Positions 1 to 7,315 of a stretch of 38,700 nt of DNA are shown here, piece by piece. A model generated the notes under the pieces. That model saw nothing but the letters and a program-made list of their open reading frames with translations, was not told the origin of the DNA and ran no database searches. Source of the stretch: Opitutaceae bacterium (GTDB taxonomy: Bacteria > Verrucomicrobiota > Verrucomicrobiia > Opitutales > Opitutaceae); NCBI GenBank assembly GCA_005792355.1, contig SXSC01000161.1, positions 1-38,700 on the forward strand, written 5' to 3'. The number at the start of each line of letters is the position of its first letter. Positions within the stretch are counted from its first letter, which is position 1. The position numbers and the translations under genes were made by a program.

Positions 1-623
1 GGCTTGAACAATAAAGTCCGAGTGGTGACCAGACGCTCATATGGTTTCCGAACCTATAGGGCAATGGAGGTGGCCCTATATCATAACCTTGGCCATTTGC
101 CCGAACCGGAATGCGCCCATGAATTCTGCTGACCAAGCAATTTTTCTATCGTCCCGGCCGTTTGATCCGGACGCTCTCGACCGAAAGATTTTGGGCAAAA
201 AGATTTCCAACCCCCGCGCCGCACCTGGAATTGGCAACGCGGAGTTCGCGAAGAACGCGGAGGAGAAACTCGCTCTTTCCGCGCTTTCCGCGAGCTGCGC
301 GTTAGTTTCTGGTGCGATCATTGAGACAAACATGTTGGTCTCTGCGCTCGAATAGTCAGACAACGCGGTCTCGAACCGTGGGGCGAAAGATCCGGGCCGC
401 GCGGAGCGACGATCCGCTTCCGCGGGGTTCCGCCTCGGTCAAGGCTGTGGCGGACGTGGACGGCATCCCGCCTTCAGTGGGGCTGATCTTCGCAGTGCTG
501 ATTGGCAACACGCCGCAGTCGAACCGGCGCCGGGCCGCATTGCACCTTCATTTTTTCGAGTCGTGACAAAATTTTACGCTGACTTGCTCTCGCCCTGTGA
601 TGGAGTGGGTGCGATAGTCCGAC
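1..623. other. Non-coding stretch with repeat-like sequence
   Basis: I see no convincing gene here. The open frames on both strands have no family-like sequence, no signal peptide and no plausible start site, and the longest reverse frame lies opposite the real gene beginning at 624. The stretch holds a hairpin at 55-80. A purine-rich patch around 232-300 has AACGCGGA at 236-243 and again at 254-261, followed by C/T-rich sequence; this resembles the low-complexity 'cgcggag/ttcgcg' repeats common between genes in such genomes. AT-rich sequence at about 565-590 just upstream of 624 could hold a promoter, but no clear -35/-10 pair stands out. Confidence 0.5.
55..80. repeat. Short perfect hairpin
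   Basis: TATAGGGC at 55-62 pairs perfectly with GCCCTATA at 73-80 around a 10-nt loop. No T-run follows on either strand, so it is not an obvious intrinsic terminator; it could be an operator-like palindrome or a repeat remnant. Confidence 0.5.
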
Positions 624-1508
624 ATGGATCTCTTGGAGGGCAGGCGACTGGTGATTTTCGGCTGCGGCTACATCGGCAGCGCAGTCGCGCGGACCGCCGC
701 GGCGCGCGGTGCAAAGGTCACGGCGCTCACGCGCAATCTCGAAAACGGCGCAGCGCTTCGCGCGGAGGGGATCGCGGTAGTCGTGGGGGATCTCGCCGGC
801 GAGGAATGGCACGCGCAGATTCCCGGGAAGGCGGATTTCGTCTTGAACTGCGTGAGTTCGGGCGGCGGGGGGCTCGACGGCTATCGGCGAAGTTACGTCG
901 ACGGCATGGCGTCGGTGATCGCTTGGGCCCGGCGTCAAGGTCCGGCCGGCACGATGGTCTACACGGGCAGCACATCGGTCTATTCGCAGGGAGGAGGAGT
1001 GGCGGTCGATGAGTCCACCCTGACGCACGGTGGTGGAGAGCGGGCCGAACTCCTGCTGCAGGCTGAGGACCTCTTGCGTGCGGCTGAGGGCGCGCGCAGG
1101 AGGTGGTTTGTTCTGCGCCTGGCGGGGATATACGGTCCGGGCCGTCATCATGTGCTTGACCAGGTTCGCGCTGGCGAAGTCGCGGGAGTGGGCGGAAACC
1201 GACTCAACCTGGCTCACCGCGATGACATTGTGTCGGCGATCGTGATGTGCCTCACGGCTCCGGCGGAGTTGGCAAGCGACATCTTCAATGTGGCGGACGA
1301 CGATCCGGCGCCCAAACGCGACGTGGTCGCGTGGCTGGCGACGACGATGGGGCTGCCGGCTCCGCGATTCACGGGGGAAGCGTCGACAATGGGGCGGGCG
1401 GTCACGCCGGATCGGATTATTTTGAATGCGAAGCTGAAGGTGCGGCTCGGCTGGCGCCCAACGTACCCGACGTTTCGTGAAGGGTATGCCAGTTTTTTGT
1501 CGCGTTGA
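624..1508 (+). CDS. NAD(P)-dependent epimerase/dehydratase-like SDR protein
   Basis: A 294-residue Rossmann-fold protein of the extended SDR/epimerase type. The N-terminus has the beta-strand and glycine-rich nucleotide motif GCGYIG at residues 13-18. A serine/threonine active-site strand (TGSTSVY, about residue 115) and the later LRLAGIYGPGR segment are typical of NAD-dependent epimerase/dehydratase and YeeZ-like proteins. The usual YxxxK pair is not obvious, so the substrate and even the catalytic activity are uncertain. It is probably cytoplasmic, with no signal peptide. The ATG at 624 places the glycine motif at the normal distance from the N-terminus. It lies upstream of ebfC-recR on the same strand, 79 nt before the ebfC start, so co-transcription is possible. 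Confidence 0.85.
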   Translation: MDLLEGRRLVIFGCGYIGSAVARTAAARGAKVTALTRNLENGAALRAEGIAVVVGDLAGEEWHAQIPGKADFVLNCVSSGGGGLDGYRRSYVDGMASVIAWARRQGPAGTMVYTGSTSVYSQGGGVAVDESTLTHGGGERAELLLQAEDLLRAAEGARRRWFVLRLAGIYGPGRHHVLDQVRAGEVAGVGGNRLNLAHRDDIVSAIVMCLTAPAELASDIFNVADDDPAPKRDVVAWLATTMGLPAPRFTGEASTMGRAVTPDRIILNAKLKVRLGWRPTYPTFREGYASFLSR

Positions 1509-1587
1509 TGCCGGGCGAATCTCTCAGTTCTCGGAACTCGCACTCAATCCGCCCCCGGGCGGAGCAATCCTCAACCCATTCGTTCCC

Positions 1588-1896
1588 ATGGCCGGTCTCG
1601 GAAAACTCGTCAAACAAGCGGAGAAAATGAAGCGCGGCATCGATGCGCTCCAAGCGCAGCTCGATGCCAAGGAAATCGAAGTCACGAGCGGTGGCGGTGC
1701 CGTGAAGATCAAGATCAATGGCAGCGGCAAGTTTCTCTCCATCGCGCTCGATCCGGAATTCCTGAAGGAAGACGCGAAGCTGGTGTCGGAGGCGGTGCTC
1801 ACGGCGGTGCAGGAGGCGGCGAAGCAGGCCAAGGATTACCACGAGGCCGAGATGCAGAAGATCACCGGCGCGTTTCAGATCCCCGGTTTCGGCTGA
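1588..1896 (+). CDS. ebfC: YbaB/EbfC family nucleoid-associated protein
   Basis: A 102-residue small protein of the YbaB/EbfC family, which forms DNA-binding dimers and is classically encoded next to recR. The sequence begins with an amphipathic helix (GLGKLVKQAEKMKRGID), then has the central EVTSGGGAVKIKINGSGK strand region and a C-terminal helix ending in a Pro-Gly-Phe-Gly tail; this matches the family in order and length. I chose the ATG at 1588 because residues encoded upstream in the same frame are unlike the family. The stop codon lies inside the left arm of a long inverted repeat (1884-1940), so the mRNA end of this gene would be strongly structured. recR follows 106 nt downstream, the usual partner. 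dnaX, often the third member, is absent. Confidence 0.92.
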   Translation: MAGLGKLVKQAEKMKRGIDALQAQLDAKEIEVTSGGGAVKIKINGSGKFLSIALDPEFLKEDAKLVSEAVLTAVQEAAKQAKDYHEAEMQKITGAFQIPGFG

Positions 1897-1962
1897 GCCG
1901 CGGTGCGGGCGGGGCCCGGACCGCGGCTCAGCCGAAACCGTAGGTTTTCGCGAAGCGAAAAC
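1884..1962. repeat. Two tandem hairpins between ebfC and recR
   Basis: Positions 1884-1904 and 1920-1940 are a perfect 21-bp inverted repeat with a 15-nt loop; the left arm includes the last codons and stop (TGA 1894-1896) of ebfC. A second perfect hairpin follows: GTTTTCGC at 1944-1951 and GCGAAAAC at 1955-1962 with a GAA loop. No T-run follows, so this is not a textbook terminator. It may act as an RNA stability element or attenuator between the two genes, or be a palindromic repeat inserted at the gene end. Confidence 0.75.
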
Positions 1963-2002
1963 AGGTTGATTCGCAGCATCCCAAGCCCAACCACAATCCG
2001 TC

Positions 2003-2599
2003 ATGACACCCGCTTTCGAAAAGCTGCAGAAGCACCTGAAGCAAATGCCCGGGTTGGGCTTTCGCTCGTCGGAACGGATTGCGTTGCACCTGCTCGTCGA
2101 GAAACCGTCCAGGCTGCCGGAACTGGTCTGCGCGTTGCAGGAGGCGGCGACGGCGGTGCGGCGGTGCACGCGCTGTGGCAATCTCGCGGAGGGCGAGCTA
2201 TGTGCGATTTGCTCCGACGAGCGGCGGGATCCGGCGGTGGTTTGTGTGGTGGAGCATGTGCCGGATCTGGTGGCGATTGAGCGGAGCGGGGCGTTTCGCG
2301 GGAGGTATCATGTGTTGCATGGCAAACTTTCTCCGATGGACGGGGTCGGACCCGGGGAGTTGAACTTGGCGGCACTCAACGCCCGGATTGAGGCGGGCGA
2401 GGCGAGTGAGCTGATTCTCGCGCTTCCCAACGACGTCGAGGGCGAAGCGACCTGCCACTATATCACGGAACACCTGCCGCCGGCGCGCGAGGTGAAGACG
2501 ACGCGAATTGGCTTCGGCCTGCCCAGTGGTGGCGGGGTGTTGTACGCTGATGCCGTCACCTTGAAGAGCGCGCTCGAGGGGCGGCGCGGGTATCGGTAG
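2003..2599 (+). CDS. recR: Recombination mediator protein RecR
   Basis: RecR, 198 residues, acts with RecF and RecO to load RecA at single-stranded gaps. The order is canonical: N-terminal helix-hairpin-helix (KLQKHLKQMPGLGFRSSERI), then a four-cysteine zinc finger (CTRCGN...CAIC, about residues 54-70), then a Toprim domain beginning around VCVVEHVPDLVAIE with the acidic LILALPNDVEGEAT segment, and a C-terminal end with GFGLPSGGGVLYAD. Length matches the family (about 200). The ATG at 2003 gives the expected N-terminus. It follows ebfC, the usual neighbour, separated by tandem hairpins. No alternative assignment is likely. Confidence 0.97.
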   Translation: MTPAFEKLQKHLKQMPGLGFRSSERIALHLLVEKPSRLPELVCALQEAATAVRRCTRCGNLAEGELCAICSDERRDPAVVCVVEHVPDLVAIERSGAFRGRYHVLHGKLSPMDGVGPGELNLAALNARIEAGEASELILALPNDVEGEATCHYITEHLPPAREVKTTRIGFGLPSGGGVLYADAVTLKSALEGRRGYR

Positions 2600-2682
2600 A
2601 GCTTCGTTCACCCCGGGGGCAGGGCTGATTTTCACTTGCGGGGGAGGCGGAGTCCCCCCAAACCATCCCGCGTCCACCAAAT

Positions 2683-2756
2683 GCGGGCGTAGTATATCGG
2701 TATTATGTGTGCTTCCCAAGCATGAGAGGCGGGTTCGACTCCCGCCGCCCGCACCA
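2683..2756 (+). tRNA. tRNA-Gly (anticodon CCC)
   Basis: A complete cloverleaf can be folded by eye. The acceptor stem GCGGGCG (2683-2689) pairs with CGCCCGC (2746-2752). The anticodon stem TGTGC/GCATG (2708-2712/2720-2724, with G-T pairs at its outer end) encloses loop TTCCCAA with anticodon CCC at 2715-2717. The T arm is GCGGG-TTCGACT-CCCGC. Discriminator A2753 is followed by an encoded CCA (2754-2756). The D arm is weak (GTAT against TTAT). CCC reads GGG glycine codons. Confidence 0.93.
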
Positions 2757-2781
2757 CGTTAGCAGTCCCCAAATCCAAAAA

Positions 2782-3042
2782 ATGAAGAAATCCGCTAAAT
2801 CCATCGTTATGTTCGCTGTCGCCTCGCTGTTTGCAGCTGGCCTCGTCTTTGCCGAAGCGGCGAAGGTCGAGAACAAGGTTGCCGGCTGTTGCTCCAAGGC
2901 GAAAGCTGAGGGCAAGACCTGCGACCATAAGTGTTGTGTCACTGCCGCCGAGACGGGTGACAACTGCACGAAGTGCAAAGGTTCAGGCAAGATCGAGAAG
3001 GCAGCAGCAGAGCCAAAGAAGAAGAAGAAGAAGGACTCCTAA
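2782..3042 (+). CDS. Small secreted Cys-rich protein with poly-Lys tail
   Basis: An 86-residue protein of unknown function. A signal peptide is clear: basic MKKSAK, a hydrophobic core, and a likely cleavage after VFA at about residue 24. The mature part is short and has seven cysteines (residues 36, 37, 47, 51, 52, 62, 65) plus one histidine, in CC, CxHxCC-like and CxxC arrangements, suggesting metal binding or disulfides. It ends with a lysine run at about residues 79-84. I chose the ATG at 2782 because it opens the signal peptide; the longer upstream frame would overlap the tRNA. The gene begins only 25 nt after the tRNA and ends at a strong terminator (3074-3103), so tRNA and mRNA may share a transcript. 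I do not recognise a named family. Confidence 0.75.
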   Translation: MKKSAKSIVMFAVASLFAAGLVFAEAAKVENKVAGCCSKAKAEGKTCDHKCCVTAAETGDNCTKCKGSGKIEKAAAEPKKKKKKDS

Positions 3043-3073
3043 GGTTCTTCGGCGAGGCGATTTTTCACCTCTC

Positions 3074-3103
3074 AAGCCGCGTCCGCAGGGACGCGGCTTT
3101 TTT
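3074..3103 (+). terminator. Rho-independent terminator
   Basis: A 9-bp GC-rich perfect stem (GCCGCGTCC 3076-3084 with GGACGCGGC 3089-3097) with loop GCAG is preceded by AA and followed by six T residues (3098-3103). It terminates the tRNA-Gly/Cys-rich protein transcript 31 nt after the stop codon. Confidence 0.9.
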
Positions 3104-3246
3104 CATGCACTCACCCAGCGTGAGGTAGATGACCGGGCCCCGTGATTCTATGGCGCGGGCGTTGGAGCGCGCGGTCTTCCCCGGGGATCGATTTTCCCCG
3201 ATATGCGCACCACAGACCGAGAAGGCAACCAGCCTCCTGGTCCCTC

Positions 3247-5184
3247 TTACGCGTCGGCCTCGACGCGTTCGGCGCGGAGGTTGCGCCAGCGGGCCAGCAC
3301 CCGGGCCAGAATGTCATCCGGGGCCAGCCCGTAGCTGGCACGCAGGATCGCGACACTACTGCCGTGCTCGACGAACTTGTCCGGCCAGCCGACGCGCTCG
3401 ACCGCGACGGAGCAATCCGCGTCCTGCAACGCCTCAAGCACCGCGCTGCCGAAGCCTCCGGCCAACACGTGATCTTCCATCGTCACGAGCAGTGGAATGC
3501 ACGCGGCGTGGCTGAGCAGCAACGCGCGATCGAGTGGTTTGACGAAACGGGCGTTCACGACGCCAACGGAGAGGTTTTCCTCCGTCGCGAGTCGGGCGGC
3601 GAGTTTGAGGGCGTCTTGCACCATGCCGCCCAAAGCCCAGATCATGATATTGGAGCCTTCGCGCAGAACCTCGGCATGGCCGACGGGAAGGGCGACGGGC
3701 TGATCCTTGATTGGCGCACCGGTGCCGGATCCGCGCGGGTAGCGGATGAATCCGGGACCGGGCAGACGAAGGCTGGTGTGGAGCATGTCGACGAGTTCGT
3801 CCTCGTCCTTGGGCTGCATGATCGTCGCGTTGGGGACGCAGCGCAGGTAGGAAAGATCGAACAGACCGTGATGGGTCGGGCCGTCGTTCGGCGAAAGCCC
3901 GGCGCGGTCCATACAGAACGTCACGGGCAGGTTTTGCAGCGCGACGTCGTGAATCACCTGGTCATAAGCGCGCTGGAGAAAGGTCGAATAAATCGCGCAG
4001 ACCGGCCGGAAGCCCTTGGTGGCCATGCCGGCGGCAAACAGCACCGCGTGTTCCTCGGCGATGCCGACGTCGAAGAATTGGTGGGGTACCCCGCTGGCGA
4101 GGTGCGAGAGGCCGGTGCCGCTGGGCATCGCGCCGGTGATGCCGATAATCTTGGGATTGGCGCGGGCAAAACGAGTCAAGGCCTGGCCGAAGACATCCTG
4201 AAAATTTGGCGGCGAACCCGGCGCGGATATTGTGTTTTCCCCGGTGGTCGGGTCATAGGGCCCCGCGCCATGGAATTTTTCCGGGTGCGCGACCGCGGCC
4301 TCGAGGCCGCGACCTTTCTTCGTGAGCACGTGGATGAGGACCGGCACATCGCAGTGCTTCGCGAACTCGAGATTCTTGATTAACGAGTGCAGGTCGTGTC
4401 CATCGACGGGACCAAGGTAGCGCAGGCCGAATTTCTCGAACAGCGACGACTCGACGAAAAAGTCCTTCGTCTCACGTTTCCACTTCATGTAGACGCGGTT
4501 CATTTCCACGCCGGTGGGAAAGCTGCGGAAGAAGGCCTCCACGTCGTGATGAATCTTGTTATAGGTGGGGCTCGTGCTGATGCGGTTGAGGTAGCGCGAA
4601 ATCGCGCCGACGTTCTTCGCGATCGACCACTCGTTGTCGTTGAGAATCACGATCAGGCGCTTGGTCGAGCTGACGACGTTGTTGAGCGCCTCCAGGGTGA
4701 TGCCGCAGGTGAAGGCGGCGTCGCCACACAGCGCGACGACATGCTCGCCGGTGCCGCGCAGATCGCGCGCGGTGGCCATGCCCAGGGCGGCCGAGAGGGC
4801 GGTGCCGGCGTGCCCGGCGCCGAAAGAATCGTGCGCGCTTTCGGGGCGATAGAGGAAACCGCTCGCGCCGCCGGACTGGCGGAGCTTCCGGAAAAAGTCA
4901 CCGCCTCGGCCGGTCAGCAGTTTGTGCACGTACCCCTGATGGGCGACGTCGAAGACGAACTGATCCTCGGGCGAATCGAAGACGCGGTGCAGCGCCAGCG
5001 TGAGCTCGACGACACCCAGATTTGGGCCGATGTGTCCGCCATTCTGCGCTGTGACGGCGATGAGTTCCTCGCGGATCTCCCTGGCCAGTTGCGGCAATTG
5101 GCCGGGCGCGAGGGCCTTGACGTCGGCCGGGCCGAGAATCGACTCGAGCAAACGGGGAGGGGACGGGGACGGAGGTTGGTTCAT
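3247..5184 (-). CDS. dxs: 1-deoxy-D-xylulose-5-phosphate synthase
   Basis: Dxs condenses pyruvate and glyceraldehyde-3-phosphate, using thiamine diphosphate, in the first step of the MEP isoprenoid pathway. The 645-residue protein shows the N-terminal GGHIGPNLGVVELT segment with His51, DVAHQGYVHKLLTGR, SAHDSFGAGHAGTALSAALGMA, the DNEWSIAKNVGA loop, and C-terminal transketolase segments (GIAEEHAVLFAAGMA, DRAGLSPNDGPTHHG). An oddity is the diphosphate-binding motif, GDA (154-156) in CGDAAFTCG rather than the usual GDG. I chose the ATG at 5184, 7 nt after the xseB stop, over an upstream in-frame ATG inside xseB. xseB-dxs is a common bacterial pairing, although the usual prenyl synthase gene between them is missing here. 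Confidence 0.95.
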   Translation of the reverse strand: MNQPPSPSPPRLLESILGPADVKALAPGQLPQLAREIREELIAVTAQNGGHIGPNLGVVELTLALHRVFDSPEDQFVFDVAHQGYVHKLLTGRGGDFFRKLRQSGGASGFLYRPESAHDSFGAGHAGTALSAALGMATARDLRGTGEHVVALCGDAAFTCGITLEALNNVVSSTKRLIVILNDNEWSIAKNVGAISRYLNRISTSPTYNKIHHDVEAFFRSFPTGVEMNRVYMKWKRETKDFFVESSLFEKFGLRYLGPVDGHDLHSLIKNLEFAKHCDVPVLIHVLTKKGRGLEAAVAHPEKFHGAGPYDPTTGENTISAPGSPPNFQDVFGQALTRFARANPKIIGITGAMPSGTGLSHLASGVPHQFFDVGIAEEHAVLFAAGMATKGFRPVCAIYSTFLQRAYDQVIHDVALQNLPVTFCMDRAGLSPNDGPTHHGLFDLSYLRCVPNATIMQPKDEDELVDMLHTSLRLPGPGFIRYPRGSGTGAPIKDQPVALPVGHAEVLREGSNIMIWALGGMVQDALKLAARLATEENLSVGVVNARFVKPLDRALLLSHAACIPLLVTMEDHVLAGGFGSAVLEALQDADCSVAVERVGWPDKFVEHGSSVAILRASYGLAPDDILARVLARWRNLRAERVEADA

Positions 5185-5191
5185 CAGAGGG

Positions 5192-5437
5192 CTAGTCCTC
5201 GCGGCTGGCTTCAAATTTTTCAAATCCGACGGCGCCATCCTTCTGTTTCTTGAGCTGCTCGATCTTTAGCTCCGCGTCCTTGAGGCGGGTTTCGCAAACC
5301 TTGAGCAGCTTGGTGCCTTCCTCGAAACGGGCGAGGAGGTCGGCCAGCGGGACATCGCCCGATTCCATCGATTCGACGATAGTTTCGAGTTTGGTGAGGG
5401 CTTCCTCAAAGGAAAGTTTGGTCTTGGTGGCTTCCAC
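5192..5437 (-). CDS. xseB: Exodeoxyribonuclease VII small subunit
   Basis: An 81-residue protein matching XseB, the small subunit of exonuclease VII. The N-terminal LSFEEALTKLETIVESMESG followed by VPLADLLARFEEGTKLLKVCETRLKDAE is the family signature (helical, with the conserved E-x-G segment). The C-terminal tail is short and charged. It is the promoter-proximal gene of an xseB-dxs pair. The large subunit XseA is not in this window. Its start at 5437 faces the M48 protease gene across about 83 bp, which must hold divergent promoters. Confidence 0.93.
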   Translation of the reverse strand: MEATKTKLSFEEALTKLETIVESMESGDVPLADLLARFEEGTKLLKVCETRLKDAELKIEQLKKQKDGAVGFEKFEASRED

Positions 5438-5520
5438 AGGCGGTCACGATGGGTCGCCGCGCCCGCTTTTCAATTCATCTTTGGGCTGGCGGCGGGGGGC
5501 CTTTCCGATGCTTTGGGAGG

Positions 5521-6780
5521 ATGGTCTTCGTACTCTGGACAGCCCTGCTGCTGTTGGTGCTCCGCCTCGGGGCGGAATTGGTGCTCGGCGCCCTGAATCG
5601 CGCGGAAGTGCGCCGGCATGCCGGTGCGCCGCCGCCCGCCGTGGCGGCGATCATGGATACGGCGACCTATGCGAAGGCCGTCGACTACACCCTCGAAAAG
5701 TCGCGCTTCGGCGTGCTAACCGAGATTTTTGACACACTCGTGCTCGCCATGGTGCTGCTGGGGGGCGTGCTGCCGGCGTTGTTTACGGAAGTGGCGCTCT
5801 GGGCGGGGCCGGACTCGGTGTGGAACCATGCGGTGTATATTTTACTGGCGGCGATGCTGCTGTCGGTGCCGTCGCTGCCGTTCGATTGGTGGGAACAGTT
5901 CCGGATCGAGCAGAGGTTTGGCTTTAACAAAAGTACGCCCGGGCTCTGGGTCATGGACAAGGTCAAGGGCGTGCTGTTGATGTTGGCGATTGGGTTTCCG
6001 CTGCTTTGGGCGCTCCTGTCGCTGGTGCGGTGGGCCGGGGGGGCGTGGTGGATCTGGGGCTTCGCGCTGATGTTTGGGTTTCAGCTGCTGATGCTGATTC
6101 TCTATCCGAAATTGATTTTGCCGCTGTTTAACAAGCTGACTCCGCTGCCGGAGGGCGACCTGCGCACGCGGCTGATGGCGCTGGGCGATCGCACGGGGTT
6201 TCAGGCGAAGACCATCGAGGTGATCGACGGTTCGAAGCGCTCCGGGCATTCGAACGCGTATTTCACCGGGTTCGGGCGTTTCCGGCGCATTGTGCTTTTC
6301 GACACGCTGATCGCGCAGCTCACGGCCGAGGAACTCGAGGCCGTGCTGGCGCATGAGATTGGCCATTACCGGCGCGGGCACATTCCCAAGATGATCGCGC
6401 TGTCGGCGGTGATGATGCTGGGCGGTTTTGCGGTCGTGGCATGGCTGGCCCGCAGTTCGTGGTTTAACCCGGCGTTTGGCTTTCCTCCGGCGCAGCTGGC
6501 GCCGTCGTTCCTGCTGTTCGGGCTGTTGAGCGGAGTCGTCACGTTTTGGTTCTCACCGCTGGGCAACCTGCTTTCCCGACGTTACGAATATGAGGCGGAC
6601 GCCTTTGCGCGCGACGCGATGGGCGGCCCGGCGGCGATGGTGGGCGCGCTCCGCAAACTCGCGCAGAAAAATCTCACGAATCTTACTCCGCACCGTTGGT
6701 TCAGCGGATTCTATTACTCGCATCCGACACTCACGGAGCGGGAGGCGGCGCTGGCGGGCAACCCTTCGGCCGTCCGTTAA
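5521..6780 (+). CDS. M48 family (Ste24/CAAX-protease-like) membrane metallopeptidase
   Basis: A 419-residue multi-pass zinc metalloprotease. Membrane segments lie at about residues 3-22, 70-90, 104-120, 148-170, 178-198, 288-310 and 328-345. The zinc motif HEIGH is at 278-282 and the third-ligand region SRRYEYEADAFA at about 352-363, the typical M48 spacing. The N-terminal FDWWEQFRIEQRFGFNKSTP segment is characteristic of the Ste24/prenyl-protease-type (peptidase_M48_N) branch. I chose the ATG at 5521 because GGGAGG lies just upstream and the hydrophobic N-terminus starts there; the frame extends further up to 5449 without family-like sequence. In bacteria its role is probably membrane protein turnover, since prenylated CaaX substrates are not expected. 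The substrate is unknown. Confidence 0.92.
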   Translation: MVFVLWTALLLLVLRLGAELVLGALNRAEVRRHAGAPPPAVAAIMDTATYAKAVDYTLEKSRFGVLTEIFDTLVLAMVLLGGVLPALFTEVALWAGPDSVWNHAVYILLAAMLLSVPSLPFDWWEQFRIEQRFGFNKSTPGLWVMDKVKGVLLMLAIGFPLLWALLSLVRWAGGAWWIWGFALMFGFQLLMLILYPKLILPLFNKLTPLPEGDLRTRLMALGDRTGFQAKTIEVIDGSKRSGHSNAYFTGFGRFRRIVLFDTLIAQLTAEELEAVLAHEIGHYRRGHIPKMIALSAVMMLGGFAVVAWLARSSWFNPAFGFPPAQLAPSFLLFGLLSGVVTFWFSPLGNLLSRRYEYEADAFARDAMGGPAAMVGALRKLAQKNLTNLTPHRWFSGFYYSHPTLTEREAALAGNPSAVR

Positions 6781-7315
6781 AATTGGCGCGCCCGTACTGA
6801 AATCCAAGCCGTGACCATGCAAGCGAGCACGTTCCACGAATGAACAGACCGACATCGATTGATGAAGGGCTGGCGCTGGTCGCCACGCCGAGTGTTTCAG
6901 TCGAAAGACGGAGCGTCGGCCAGCCGGTTCGACAGGTTAACGGCCAGCTCGAACTGCGCTTGGGCCCTGAGCTTGGCGAAGGGCGACGGCCCTACAACCG
7001 ACTGCATCGTTCCTGCTGAGATTGGTCGCCGGAACGGGAGATCGATTCGTGAGATTCTCAGAATACCCCGGAGATTCGAAGGGTTCAGAGACGGGCGGGC
7101 CGGCCTCCGTGGAAGCTTTGAATCGAGGGATCGTATCTGGCTGGTGGCGGTTCCCCAGTCGGATTGACGCGGTGAACGGTGGAGCCTGTTGCCCCCAACG
7201 GGCTGATTTGGGAGTGTCCGGCTCAAAACCCGATGAGGACATCGGGTTCCACCTTGCAGCGGTTTTGTTTTCCGCGGAAATCCGCACATCGGCTGGAGGG
7301 GCACGGTTCCGTGCG
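6781..7315. other. Intergenic region with REP-like and twin-hairpin repeats
   Basis: I find no convincing gene between the M48 protease and the EEP protein; open frames on both strands run through repeats. A REP-like patch at about 6925-6995 has GTTCGACAG and, in reverse orientation, a variant of the widespread TTCGACAAGCTCAGGG element (CCCTGAGCTTGGCGAAGGG, 6965-6983). A twin-hairpin element occupies 7178-7253. A small hairpin (GCACG-GTTC-CGTGC, 7301-7314) sits directly before the chosen GTG start of the next gene. Confidence 0.6.
7178..7253. repeat. Twin-hairpin dispersed repeat, copy 1
   Basis: Terminal inverted repeat GGTGGA (7178-7183) / TCCACC (7248-7253). Inside are a first hairpin (CCTGTT...AACGGG with one G-T pair) and a second perfect 9-bp hairpin (AACCCGATG 7227-7235 / CATCGGGTT 7240-7248, loop AGGA). 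It shares its GGAG-hairpin-linker-hairpin-CTCC plan with elements at 12771, 13816, 29151, 30038, 36897 and 38293. Confidence 0.6.

Noticed and set aside
41..355. A possible short protein gene at the left edge
   Set aside because: Part of it is translated purine-rich repeat sequence and the reverse strand is equally open; there is no start context or family signature.
474..1217. A 247-codon reverse frame
   Set aside because: Mostly antisense to the SDR gene, with composition typical of a shadow frame.
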